DNA of 64,000 nt from Trichomonas vaginalis G3 (lineage: Eukaryota > Parabasalia > Trichomonadida > Trichomonadidae): positions 25,512,082-25,576,081 of the forward strand of contig NC_067207.1 of assembly GCF_026262505.1 (NCBI RefSeq), written 5' to 3'. Under the pieces are notes generated by a model. That model had not been told where the DNA came from and searched no databases. It saw nothing but the letters and a program-made list of their open reading frames with translations. The translations under genes were made by a program, and so were the position numbers. Positions within the stretch are counted from its first letter, which is position 1. The number at the start of each line of letters is the position of its first letter. Below are positions 1 through 9,815 of this stretch, in pieces.

Positions 1-1303
1 GCTAATTCTTTTAATGAACTAAAATTGTTTATTTTGAAATTCTTTGCAACATCATTAATTTTCAATTCAGCATCTGGAATACGGGTAATATCCCCTTTAA
101 GTTTTTTACGTTTTGCATTGTATTCATTTAGTTTTTCAGGTGTCAATTTTTCTGCAATCACTTCATTCATTTGGTAAGGTTCATCATCCATTACCGAATT
201 AATAACATCTTGAATTTGATCAGGTGTCATCTTCCTTTTTTTTTTTCTGAGTTTATTAATTGCCTCGCCATTATTATCGTAAACAATTGCGCATCGCATC
301 AAAAATGAATTGATAAGATTGTTAATGAATTGCTGCGAAATACATTCATTCCAAATTTTTGTCAATCTTTGCTGAAGATCTTCGACACTTTTAATTTTAT
401 CAATAAAATTCCAAGCATATAAAATTTTTTTACCCTTGCCCAGACCATTTCAATTACATTAAGATCTGGGCTATCAGATGGCCATTTAATTATTACACGC
501 ATTTTTGCTCTGATATGTTCAATGTTTGATGAAGTTCTATGTATGGTAGCTCCATCTTGCTGAAATATCGCATCAGAATCAACTCTAGCAATTTCATCAA
601 GCACATCAAGTAAAATCTCTTGATATTCGTAACTATCCTCATGATTTGAGACAAAATAAATGTCACTTTTATAATCAAGACCGATTACACAAAAAAACAT
701 CTGACTCTTTGCATATTTTTCAGCTTCCAAAAAATTTTCAAGATCGATTTTAATCCATGTTACAAATCTGTCATTTTGGGAACTTTTCCGGCTTTCATCA
801 GAATATTTGATATGAGGAATTAATTCAGGATGTGTTAACCAAAAGGCAGCAAATTTGACTCTTGCAGCCTTTTGTTCTTTTGATAATTTAGGTATTTTTT
901 GTAATGGAGCAAATTTATAACGATTTTCTTTCAAAATCACACCAATTAAGGTATTGGACATTGTAATATTAAACTGATGTGACAGTATAATCTTTATTTG
1001 CTGAGTTGTAAAGAAATCTAAAGAATCTGCTATACTTAATACAATTGCAACATTTTGTTCATTGTTTTTGGGTTTTGGGCCACATTTTTTTGGTGTCCAG
1101 AAAGTTTGACTATCTTTGTATTGTTCTAGAACTTTTGTAATGGTGGAATAAGAACAATGACAATGAATTGTTATCTCTCTTTGAGAAAATCCAAGTTTTT
1201 CTAAGTAAATAATCTGTTGTGACTTTGTTTTTAATTCATCGATTGCTCGAAACTGAAGTCTGGCAAGGTCTTTAAGTGTTATCAATATCCGCGGTTCATT
1301 CAT
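1..1303 (-). pseudogene. Tc1/mariner (IS630-type) transposase, frameshifted, runs off left edge
   Basis: The minus-strand frame starts at the ATG at 1303 with a helix-turn-helix region (residues about 30-75, QREITIHCHCSYSTITKVL). The DDE core follows: IKYSDESRKSS carries the first Asp, IFQQDGATIHR the second, and SPDLNVIEMVW the Glu. There are 34 residues between the second Asp and the Glu, so it is DD34E. The frame stops at 362, but the neighbouring minus frame carries the expected C-terminal part (WNFIDKIKSVEDLQQRL and onward) from about 425 to the window edge without a stop. One frameshift near 425 therefore separates the two parts. The tail is longer than a usual Tc1 C-terminus and lysine-rich. 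Such transposases cut and paste DNA at TA sites. This copy looks inactive. The family call is firm; the element's ends were not found. Confidence 0.85.
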
Positions 1304-1317
1304 TTTTTTTTGAAAAG

Positions 1318-1336
1318 AGTATATCTGCGATATACT
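1318..1336. repeat. Short perfect hairpin just upstream of the transposase
   Basis: AGTATATC-TGC-GATATACT forms an 8-bp stem with a 3-base loop, 15 bp before the transposase ATG. It could be part of the transposon's 5' untranslated region or subterminal sequence. No matching copy was found on the other side, which lies outside the window. Confidence 0.5.
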
Positions 1337-1971
1337 AATAAAATGGTGATTTTTTGTATAATGGCATAAAAAAATTGTGTAAAAAACGATTATTAAAAAT
1401 TTATTGAGACAAGCACTGAAAGTTTATCTTTATGCGAGTAATTACGAGTTGAATTCTTAAAACTTAAATATTGCGTACGTTTAAAAATTTCACAAATACT
1501 ATTGGCTCAATTAACACTAATCTGATGTTCCCTTATAAGACCAAGTAAACTTTGGAATACAACATCCGAAGGGGAATAGCTAAAACACAAAAAAAAAAAC
1601 AATTAAATCATTAAATATTTGATCAAATTGTTTCATTTTTTGCATTACTTATGATGAAAGTTTTGCAAATCCCTCCAAATTGCGTAAAAACACATGATCA
1701 CAATAATTGCTTTTATCAATTCCTACAACGAATTCAATCTGATTTACAAAATCTTGGTTGCGGAACTTAAAAAGTTAAATACTTACACTCTTTAGTGATG
1801 ATGATAATGAATACACTATTTCCAAAAAATCCTCGATTTTTGAATGGATTTGTTAAATTTTAATATTGTGCTCCATGCACTGTTTTTATTATATTGTTAA
1901 TAAACTATCTAAATTTTATATTCAAAATCCAGACAAACTATTTCAAAAATAACCTCTCAATTAAGGGCCAC
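1337..1971. other. AT-rich stretch without a recognisable gene
   Basis: No long frame and no RNA gene is visible. It probably holds the 5' flank of the Tc1-type transposon and ordinary intergenic DNA. The boundary between them cannot be placed from this copy alone. Confidence 0.5.
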
Positions 1972-2048
1972 AAAATCTAAGTAGTGGGCACATTCAAATT
2001 TTGTAAGGAGTACGTTTCAATTTTTGAGAGCCTCACTACTTAGATTTT
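1972..2048. repeat. 77-bp foldback with 15-bp inverted arms
   Basis: The left arm AAAATCTAAGTAGTG (1972-1986) is the exact reverse complement of the right arm at 2034-2048. The 47-bp centre is not repeated. It could be a tiny MITE-like element or the eroded tip of a larger transposon. No clear target duplication flanks it. Confidence 0.6.
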
Positions 2049-2608
2049 AATCATGCTCAAAATTCGATTTTAAGCAGTTAAATTTATTCCTTATTAGCAA
2101 TATATATAATAGGGATGCGTTAAACACGCCATTTGACCGGGCGTACATTTTTTTTGTTCGCCCAAAAATTTCGCCATTTGAGAAATTCAAAAATTAAAAA
2201 TAAAATTTTAATCTTGATTTTTTTATTTTCGTGATTTTTTTGAAACTTACATAAGTGATGAAATACTTTTTTTTAAGTAATCGTTTATTATATATAAATA
2301 TATCTTAATAAATTTAATTCCTTAAGGTAGAGCGTGTTCAAATTTAAAATCTCATACAATATTTTCTTAATGGCGTATTTTTCTGAGGTCGCCCAAATAA
2401 AGGCGAATTCAAAATTGAGAACTCCAAGGCGTATGGCGAGTATTCAAAAAGTACGCCACTTACAAAATATTGAATGTGGATTATCAATTTTTTGGCGTGT
2501 TCAATTTCAAATTTTGATATTTATGTTTATTTTATTCAGTATAATGCTAAGAATTAAAATATAAAATTCATAGAATTTTTTCTTTGAAAATATTTTACAT
2601 TTTTATTA

Positions 2609-4241
2609 GACCACTCCTAGACTAGTCATCAGGTTATCCTCAGATCATCCTCAGATTACTCCTTATCAGATTACTCATCATCCTCAGACTACTCCTTAGA
2701 CCCCTCCTCATCAGACTACTCCTCAGATCTTCCTCATAAGACTCCTCCTCAGATCTTCCTCCTGAGACTACTCTTCAGACTACTCCTTAGAGTCCTCCTC
2801 ATCAGACTAGTCCTGAGACTAGTCCTCAGACTACTCCTGAAACTACTCCTCAGATTATCCTCAAACTACTCTTCAGTCTAATCCTCAGACTCCTCCTCAG
2901 ATTATCCTCAAACTACTCCTCAGTCTAATCCTCAGACTCCTCCTCAGATTATGCTCAGATTATCCTCAGACTCCTCAGATTATCCTCAGACTACTCCTGA
3001 AACTACTCCTCAGATTATCCTCAGACTCCTCCTCAGATTATCCTCAAACTACTCCTCAGTCTAATCCTCAGACTCCTCCTCAGATTATCCTCAAACTACT
3101 CCTCAGTCTAATCCTCAGACTCCTCCTCAGATTATGCTCAGATTATCCTCAAACTCCTCAGATTATCCTCAGACTACTCCTCAAACTCCTCAGTCTAATC
3201 CTCAGACTCCTCCTCAGATTATCCTCAGACTCCTCCTCAGATTATCCTCAAACTACTCCTCAGTCTAATCCTCAGACTCCTCCTCAGATTATGCTCAGAT
3301 TATCCTCAAACTCCTCAGATTATCCTCAGACTACTCCTCAAACTCCTCAGTCTAATCCTCAGACTCCTCCTCAGATTATCCTCAAACTACTCCTCGGTCT
3401 AATCCTCAGACTCCTCCTCAGATTATGCTCAGATTATCCTCAAACTCCTCAGATTATCCTCAAACTCCTCAGACTACTCCTCAAACTCCTCAGACTACTC
3501 CTCAAACTCCTCAGACTACTCCTCAAACTCCTCAGATTATCCTCAAACTCCCCAGACTACTCCTCAAACTCCTCAGATTATCCTCAAACTCCTCAGACTA
3601 CTCCTCAAACTCCTCAGATTATCCTCAGACAACTCCTGAAACTACTCCTCAGACAACTCCTCAGATTATCCTCAAACTCCTCAGATTATCCTCAAACTCC
3701 TCAGATTATCCTCAAACTCCTCAGATTATCCTCAAACTCCTCAGATTATCATCAAACTCCTCAAACTACTCCTCGGTCTAATCCTCAGACTCCTCCTCAG
3801 ATTATCCTCAAACTACTCCTCGGTCTAATCCTCAGACTCCTCCTCAGATTATGCTCAGATTATCCTCAAACTCCTCAGATTATCCTCAAACTCCTCAGAC
3901 TACTCCTCAAACTCCTCAGACTACTCCTCAAACTCCTCAGACTACTCCTCAAACTCCTCAGATTATCCTCAAACTCCCCAGACTACTCCTCAAACTCCTC
4001 AGATTATCCTCAAACTCCTCAGACTACTCCTCAAACTCCTCAGATTATCCTCAGACAACTCCTGAAACTACTCCTCAGACAACTCCTCAGATTATCCTCA
4101 AACTCCTCAGATTATCCTCAAACTCCTCAGATTATCCTCAAACTCCTCAGATTATCCTCAAACTCCTCAGATTATCATCAAACTCCTCAAACTACTCCTC
4201 GGTCTAATCCTCAGACTCCTCCTCAGATTATCCTCAGATTA
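2609..4241. repeat. CT-rich minisatellite with a 426-bp higher-order repeat
   Basis: Variants of CCTCAGATTATCCTCAAACT and CCTCAGACTACT repeat over about 1.6 kb. Bases about 3366-3807 recur with a 426-bp offset at about 3792-4233, including the same rare variants, so this is a recent block duplication. Because the repeat has few stops, it produces long open frames on the + strand made of PQTPQ- and LRLLLKLL-like repeats. These are by-products of the repeat and not proteins. The top strand is rich in C and T with very little G. Confidence 0.9.
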
Positions 4242-4345
4242 TCACTTTACATATATATATCGATAACTAAATAATTACTTATTATACTTTCTTTATTTTT
4301 TTTTAATTTTAAAATAATATTAATATATCTTTCTACGTTTAATGA

Positions 4346-4428
4346 TGAAAAGAGAAAGAGGAGTAAAAAGAGAAAAGAGAAAAGAAAGAGAGAGAGAGAA
4401 AAAAAAAGAGAAAGAAAGAAAAAAAGGA
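4346..4428. repeat. Purine-only GA tract
   Basis: About 80 bases consist almost entirely of A and G (GAGAAAG-type runs) on the top strand. It lies inside the terminal-repeat element, next to its right end. It is low-complexity sequence, and the long hydrophobic minus-strand frame across it is an artefact. Confidence 0.8.
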
Positions 4429-4458
4429 CGGCGATAATTTTGTATTGTTTTGTTATTC

Positions 4459-4495
4459 GGCCGAATGGCGGGTACTTCGTACCCGCCATTCGGCC
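4459..4495. repeat. Perfect 17-bp-stem hairpin inside the right end of the transposon
   Basis: GGCCGAATGGCGGGTAC (4459-4475), loop TTC, then its exact reverse complement (4479-4495). The stem contains GGCG motifs that also occur near both transposon ends, so it may be a subterminal element. A shorter hairpin with the same AC-TTC-GT tip occurs at 44512-44526. Confidence 0.85.
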
Positions 4496-4711
4496 CCAAA
4501 AATGGCGTATTATTCTATTTTTAAACGGTCATGGCGTAAAACCGTCGCATCCCTAATATATAATAATCTCATAAATCACATCGGAATGCTGGACTGCTTG
4601 TCGAAATAACGAACTTATTAAATTATTTTGCGCATGAGGTATGAATGTATGTTCTAGTTACCAGAAGCAAATAAAAATGAATTCCTTGAGAAAATTTCAG
4701 ATAAAAAATTT

Positions 4712-6232
4712 ATGCTGTTTGTTTTTCTTTCATTAATAAGGGCCGATCCTTTTGGCATCGATCCAAAGTTATCAGAAGACTACCGTCTTGCTGTAAATCA
4801 AGCAAATAATAGCTTTACTTGTTTAGATCAATCACTTACAATTCCTCTTTCTGCTTTAAACGACGGCAAGTGCGATTGCCCTGATAATTCTGATGAACCA
4901 GGCACATCAGCATGCTTAAATGGTCACTTTTTCTGCCATAATGAAGGAGGAAAAGCAAAATCAATTCCATCCCACAAAGTTGGCGATGGAATTTGTGACT
5001 GCTGTGACGGATCCGACGAGTTTGACAACCCACAAGCTCAGTGTCCAAATGTTTGCTCAGCAATGGTAAAGAAAGCAGGAGAATCTCGTGAATCTATTTA
5101 CACAAAGATTCGGGCAGGCCTTAGACGCAAGAAAGAAAGCTTAAAAGAGACAGAAATTACATATCCACAAGCACAACGTGAATTACTAGAACTTCGTGAT
5201 GAAATGAAGAAATTCCAACACGAATTAGACGTTCTCGATCGCAAGCGCCGCGAGAAAAAGCAAATCTGGAAATGGGAGAAGCGTGCTGCCCAAGGAATTA
5301 CACCTGAAATGTATGCAGAAAAAGAAAGAAGAAAACACGATTACATTTACAAACCATCAAAGAAAGTTGAAGTCGAAGAAGAAGTACCAGATCCAGATGG
5401 ACTCCGAAATCCATTCAATGAAGCCATGGACAACATTGATTGGGAAGTTGACGAAGGAATTGAAGAATTAATTTTCCACGCCACTCCAAGACCAAAACCA
5501 ATCAAAAGAAACGATGTCAATCGCGATACGGGACATCATGGTTTCGATCGCGAGGACCACAGAATCAGACATCGCACAGAAAAGTGGAAAAAGATGAGAA
5601 AAGCCGAAAAAGAAAGACTCCAAAAGACAACAAAAGAACAGATCTCATTTTTGGACAAAGCCAAAGAAAGAGTTAAAGAAATTGGCTCTAAAGTATTTGG
5701 CGGAGACCAACCTAAATCATACCAAGAGTACATGGCAGTTGAACACGAGATAGAAGCACTTAGAAACCATGAAAGTGATACTCGCATTCAGATCATGCAC
5801 TTAGAAGACAAATTCAAGCATTCAATGGGCAAAGACAATGTTTGGTGGCCACTTTCACAGGCAACATTTGAACTCTCTAAAGATGGAAATGACTACAAGA
5901 TACAAATGTTCGGTGCAATGATGCACAGAAACACAGGAGCTGCTTGGTACGGAACAGCAATTGGTGAGTTCAAGAGATTCAATGCAACAGAGAGAACAAT
6001 GTTGTATGAAGGAGGAAACATGTGCTGGGAAGGAAATCCAAGAAGAGCTGAAGTGTATTTGTACTGCGGACCAACAAACAAGTTCTTGGACATGGAAGAA
6101 ATTGATAGATGCGTGTACAGAGGACACTTTGAAACTCCTCTTTGCTGCACAGAGGATTATATTGATTATATAAAGAATATGTCGGATTTGGACCTTGCAG
6201 ATTTCGTCTCGCAGTGGGGCAACGCTGACTAA
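4712..6232 (+). CDS. Glucosidase II beta subunit-like protein (PRKCSH/GTB1 family)
   Basis: 506 aa. A short hydrophobic leader (MLFVFLSLIRA) suggests entry into the ER. Two cysteine-rich LDLa-like modules follow (residues about 37-115, with GKCDCPDNSDEP and DGICDCCDGSDE). A long charged coiled-coil region (about 120-380) comes next, and then a C-terminal MRH lectin domain with GGNMCWEGNPRRAEVYLYCG and DRCVYRGHFETPLCC. In the family this subunit holds the catalytic alpha subunit in the ER and binds mannose on N-glycans while glucose is trimmed. The length is close to animal homologues (about 530 aa). The protein ends SQWGNAD and has no HDEL/KDEL-type retention signal, so retention may depend on the alpha subunit. 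The ATG used is the first that gives a leader. Confidence 0.93.
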   Translation: MLFVFLSLIRADPFGIDPKLSEDYRLAVNQANNSFTCLDQSLTIPLSALNDGKCDCPDNSDEPGTSACLNGHFFCHNEGGKAKSIPSHKVGDGICDCCDGSDEFDNPQAQCPNVCSAMVKKAGESRESIYTKIRAGLRRKKESLKETEITYPQAQRELLELRDEMKKFQHELDVLDRKRREKKQIWKWEKRAAQGITPEMYAEKERRKHDYIYKPSKKVEVEEEVPDPDGLRNPFNEAMDNIDWEVDEGIEELIFHATPRPKPIKRNDVNRDTGHHGFDREDHRIRHRTEKWKKMRKAEKERLQKTTKEQISFLDKAKERVKEIGSKVFGGDQPKSYQEYMAVEHEIEALRNHESDTRIQIMHLEDKFKHSMGKDNVWWPLSQATFELSKDGNDYKIQMFGAMMHRNTGAAWYGTAIGEFKRFNATERTMLYEGGNMCWEGNPRRAEVYLYCGPTNKFLDMEEIDRCVYRGHFETPLCCTEDYIDYIKNMSDLDLADFVSQWGNAD

Positions 6233-6884
6233 CCAAAATAAAGGAAAATGTATTATAACAATAAATAATATTTTTGGTGTTTTAAATGGGGTGCAAAAAA
6301 CTATTATTTACAATTTGAATCTGCATATTTTTTGCGTATTTTTTGTGCTTCAATAGAGATTACACTGACTATGCGATAGAGAGCAAAGTTTTATATTAAA
6401 TTCTATTTTTCAAGATACACCCCACTAAACTTCCACTGATAGTTTTTGTTTGAATATTATCTCAATCAGATTCCAAAATTCTGTATTTATCTTCAACTTC
6501 TTTCACTTTATCTGACGAAGCTTTTGATCTAATAAGTGAAGCAGAAGCTTGTATTCCAAGTTTCATGAAAATTTCTTATGCATTTCCAGTGCATTCTCTC
6601 TAACGAGTAAAAGCCTGTAATCACTTCAATTTTTTTTGGAGGAGTGGTCAAAAGTTCATTAAATGACAAGATTGATTAAATGAACAATTGGCTTTGCAAA
6701 GTGAATGAGAATTACGATGCTTTGAGTAAAACATTTGAATTATTCATTCAGAAGTCATTAACTTCAAAGGGTAAATGATATTTCATTTATTAATTAGAGA
6801 CAGTTGTGTTAAAAAAACAATAAAATAAACATGATTTAATGATAATATTTAAACAAAAAAACAATAATATAAATAAAAGTATTT
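6233..6884. other. Intergenic, no gene seen
   Basis: AT-rich region between two convergent genes. It holds only short spurious frames. Confidence 0.5.
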
Positions 6885-8192
6885 CTATTTGATCGGGTAT
6901 TTCTTCTTCAGTTGCACAATGAAATTCAACAACTGATTACTCATCCATCCGAATCTTTTTGAGAAATCAGGGTTCATCACGAGCGAAAAATCGAATCCGT
7001 GCTTTGCAAACAGCTCCATTGCGACGTAGTTGCAGTTCTCCATGCAGTAGTATACATCTTCTATGTCGTAAAACCCGTTTTTGATCAACATTTCGACACT
7101 TTTTGAACTAAAGTTCTGGTAGACGTATTGGAAGACATCCCAGTCTGTGTCTCCATTCTGCATGTCACCTTTTTCGTAATATTTGAGGACTTCGATGAAA
7201 ATTGTTTCAGAATAAGTTTCAAAGGCCTCATTTACGTCCGGATATATCTTATTCTTGAAATTGAACTTCTTTGAGAAGTCCATAAGCATATTCAAGATGT
7301 TTGGATACCTTTCTTCGATGGCAAGATTGACAACTTTCGTATATCTGTGGTAAAGGTTGTCGAAACAGTCCTGAATGGCTAGTAACTGATCTAAGAAGTA
7401 CTGTATGATAATAACAAAGCCAGATTGTATTGCACACTTTAAATATTTGATGATAATTTTTCCTTTTTCTATTGGTGTCTGCTCAAACTGCTCGATAAAC
7501 AGCTTAAGGTCTCTGTATCTTAGTGCATAGTATGGCTTGTAGTTGAAATCATATTTATCGTGCAAATAATCGATAAAAATTCTGTCATGGAAAAAGTAGA
7601 CGCTTTGCATATCTATTTCAGTGACGTAAACGTATTTCTCGAACTCATGGATGATCTCGCTGTTCTTTCCTCTGATTGCATCCGATAAAAACAATTTTGT
7701 TTTATCAACTTTTTTCATGATATCATTAACAATAAGGTATTTGAAGATGTTGATGGCTCCTGATCTGGCACATGATATCAGCAATTCAGTTGCATTTACT
7801 TTTTTGAAGAATTCATTCGTATCATTGATATAATTAATGAAATTACCAATATCATCATACATGATCATCTTCTTTAGGCACATTTCTTCTGTATCTGGTG
7901 GCTGTTGGTAGTTCTTGAGATGTTTGATTAATTCTGAATTTAAATTTTCTTGATCTACTTGAATTACTTTAGTAAACACTTGAAGAATCTGACAATAAAA
8001 CTTACTGTGTTGTGGGCCGTTGACCAAAGCACTGTTTTCTATCAGATCGAAAAAATTCCTGACATTTATTTTAGATTTCTTGATTCCATCAAGAGCAGCA
8101 TTAACTATTTCACTTGGGCTTTTGCTTTCTATGTTGAAGAAGGAATCAGTGAGTTCAGCCAGCTCTTTTATATTATTAGGAAGTTCATACAT
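6885..8192 (-). CDS. Trichomonad ankyrin-like protein of the DUF3447 type
   Basis: About 435 aa, starting at MYELPNNIKELAEL; upstream codons use a GTG, so this ATG is preferred. The N-terminal 120 residues resemble the helical leader found on many trichomonad ankyrin proteins. The rest consists of degenerate helical repeats (for example LLISCARSGAINIFKYLI and MELFAKHGFDF) that fit the DUF3447/ankyrin-like pattern. Such proteins are very numerous in Trichomonas. They are thought to bind other proteins, but this copy's partner is unknown. It converges on the glucosidase II beta gene and diverges from the next ankyrin gene, sharing a 288-bp intergenic region with it. Confidence 0.75.
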   Translation of the reverse strand: MYELPNNIKELAELTDSFFNIESKSPSEIVNAALDGIKKSKINVRNFFDLIENSALVNGPQHSKFYCQILQVFTKVIQVDQENLNSELIKHLKNYQQPPDTEEMCLKKMIMYDDIGNFINYINDTNEFFKKVNATELLISCARSGAINIFKYLIVNDIMKKVDKTKLFLSDAIRGKNSEIIHEFEKYVYVTEIDMQSVYFFHDRIFIDYLHDKYDFNYKPYYALRYRDLKLFIEQFEQTPIEKGKIIIKYLKCAIQSGFVIIIQYFLDQLLAIQDCFDNLYHRYTKVVNLAIEERYPNILNMLMDFSKKFNFKNKIYPDVNEAFETYSETIFIEVLKYYEKGDMQNGDTDWDVFQYVYQNFSSKSVEMLIKNGFYDIEDVYYCMENCNYVAMELFAKHGFDFSLVMNPDFSKRFGWMSNQLLNFIVQLKKKYPIK

Positions 8193-8480
8193 AAATGTCA
8201 CATTTCTTTTATTTTTTGAGAGAATTTAGGAATACTTTAAATAACTCCTTATGGCGAATTAAAAACATCAAGTTGATGGCGAAAATTTTAAGTGGGTCAT
8301 TGAAAATTGAGAAAATTTGTCATATAGAACTGGCTTGTTTTGAATCGAACCCGTAACCTTTAGTATATTTTGATAACTAATTGTCAGTAAAGACATCGTA
8401 TCTGTTTATATCATTTAGATCAAACCCGTAATCAATTATATCTGTTTTTCTATCATAATTAAAGTTTATTTCCAAGATCA

Positions 8481-9815
8481 ATGATTTCTGATTTATTATC
8501 TGCAGAAAGTCATGCTATGTGCTCACCAATAATGCAAGCTATCATTGAATTACCGTTGGATTCAATCATTAATACGCTCCAAAACTCAAAATCAATATCA
8601 ACAAGAGATGCCATTCAACTTGCAGAACATGCTTCTGAAATGTTTGGACCTGAATCAATACGTATATTACCTTACATGCAAGTAAATCCTGAAATTTCTA
8701 CTTCAGACATAATTGACATTTTGAGCAAGTTTAAAGATGTACCAATTCTTCAAAAACTCTCGAGGAACTTCATAATTGACCTACTTGATCAGGAAAATGC
8801 CGTGGAAGATGATGAACCCGAAGAAAATTTCAACATTTTCATGGAAATTGAAACGAACAATTTGAAAAACATACAAAAAATCATTGAAAGTGGAATAGAT
8901 GTCAATACACGTACAGATGGCGATATTACTCCTTTGATGTATTCTTCTTTGAAAGGACATTTAAATCAAGTCGAATATTTACTTTCGAAGCATGCAGACA
9001 TTACTCTTAAAGACGATGATGGATATACAGCATTGCACTGGGCTGCAAAAGGCCGCCATTCTGAAATTGTCAGAAAATTATTAGAATCAGGCGCAGATGT
9101 CAATTCAACAAATGAGAATGGTTCTACACCACTTCTTGTATCGTGTGGAGAAGGAGATCTTGAATCTGTGAAAGTATTTGTTAATTATCATGCTGATTTA
9201 ACGAAATCTGACAAGTCAGGCATGTTTCCATTGATTCAATCAATATTAAACAAGCATGATGACATTGCGTTATATCTTATTGATAATGGATCAGATATTA
9301 ACCAAGTTGGACCAGATAATAACACTCCTCTTCATTATGCTGCTTTAAATGGACTTTCTGATGTTGTACAGAAGTTGATTTCGAGAAATGCAAGCGTAAA
9401 TGCTTTGAATTCTTTTAATGAAAATCCTTTGATAGCATCTTTGACTTCTCAGAACTTAGATATAGCGAATTTACTTCTTGATGTAGATGCTGATGTAAAT
9501 ATTCAGAGCACAAATGGTTTTACACCTTTGATTCTAGCAACACAGAATAATAATCTTGAAATCGCAGAAAATATCATTAAGAAGGGATTAAAAGATATAG
9601 ATAGCAAGAATAGCTACGGAGAAACTGCTTTATTTATTGCTGCAAAGAATAATTTTAACAAAATTTTAGATTTATTAATTAAATCCGGTGCAGATATTGA
9701 TACAACCTCAAAAGATGGAACATCTACCCTTGAAATAGCAATAGATAATAACAATGAAGCTTCAACATTCCTTCTTATTAATGCAGGTGCGAAACAAACA
9801 TTTTCTGAGGAATAA
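8481..9815 (+). CDS. Ankyrin repeat protein
   Basis: 444 aa. Residues 1-125 form a helical N-terminal region without repeats. From about 128 to the end there are about nine ankyrin repeats, with clear signatures such as DGYTALHWAAKGRHSEIVRK and NNTPLHYAALNGLSDVVQKL. The C-terminus is SEE. It has no membrane segment or signal peptide, so it is probably a cytosolic scaffold. The repeats here are much closer to the consensus than in the neighbouring minus-strand protein, so the two are related in architecture but not a recent duplicate. Confidence 0.9.
   Translation: MISDLLSAESHAMCSPIMQAIIELPLDSIINTLQNSKSISTRDAIQLAEHASEMFGPESIRILPYMQVNPEISTSDIIDILSKFKDVPILQKLSRNFIIDLLDQENAVEDDEPEENFNIFMEIETNNLKNIQKIIESGIDVNTRTDGDITPLMYSSLKGHLNQVEYLLSKHADITLKDDDGYTALHWAAKGRHSEIVRKLLESGADVNSTNENGSTPLLVSCGEGDLESVKVFVNYHADLTKSDKSGMFPLIQSILNKHDDIALYLIDNGSDINQVGPDNNTPLHYAALNGLSDVVQKLISRNASVNALNSFNENPLIASLTSQNLDIANLLLDVDADVNIQSTNGFTPLILATQNNNLEIAENIIKKGLKDIDSKNSYGETALFIAAKNNFNKILDLLIKSGADIDTTSKDGTSTLEIAIDNNNEASTFLLINAGAKQTFSEE

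Larger units (their letters stand above)
2110..4555. mobile_element. Non-autonomous terminal-inverted-repeat transposon, 2.4 kb, 8-bp target duplication
   Basis: The left end begins TAGGGATGCG (2110) and the right end finishes CGCATCCCTA (4555), an exact inverted pair. The match continues imperfectly inward with shared ACGCCAT and GACCG blocks. The 8 bases ATATATAA lie directly outside both ends (2102-2109 and 4556-4563), a perfect target site duplication. Many GGCG motifs in both orientations sit near the ends, as subterminal transposase-binding sites often do. Nothing inside resembles a transposase; most of the interior is a CT-rich tandem array. An 8-bp duplication suits hAT-type elements, while Mutator-like elements usually give 9 bp, so the superfamily is an inference. 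Confidence 0.8.

Noticed and set aside
3291-4274. 327-aa proline/threonine- and leucine-rich + strand frame
   Set aside because: It is the tandem CT-rich minisatellite read as codons; the same repeat gives open frames in more than one phase.
4247-4489. 80-aa hydrophobic minus-strand frame
   Set aside because: It is read across the GA tract and transposon end; low complexity only.
8320-8400. Possible tRNA: GAATCGAACCCGTAACC on the minus strand resembles a T-arm
   Set aside because: The would-be T stem does not pair, and no acceptor, D-arm or anticodon arm could be fitted around it.
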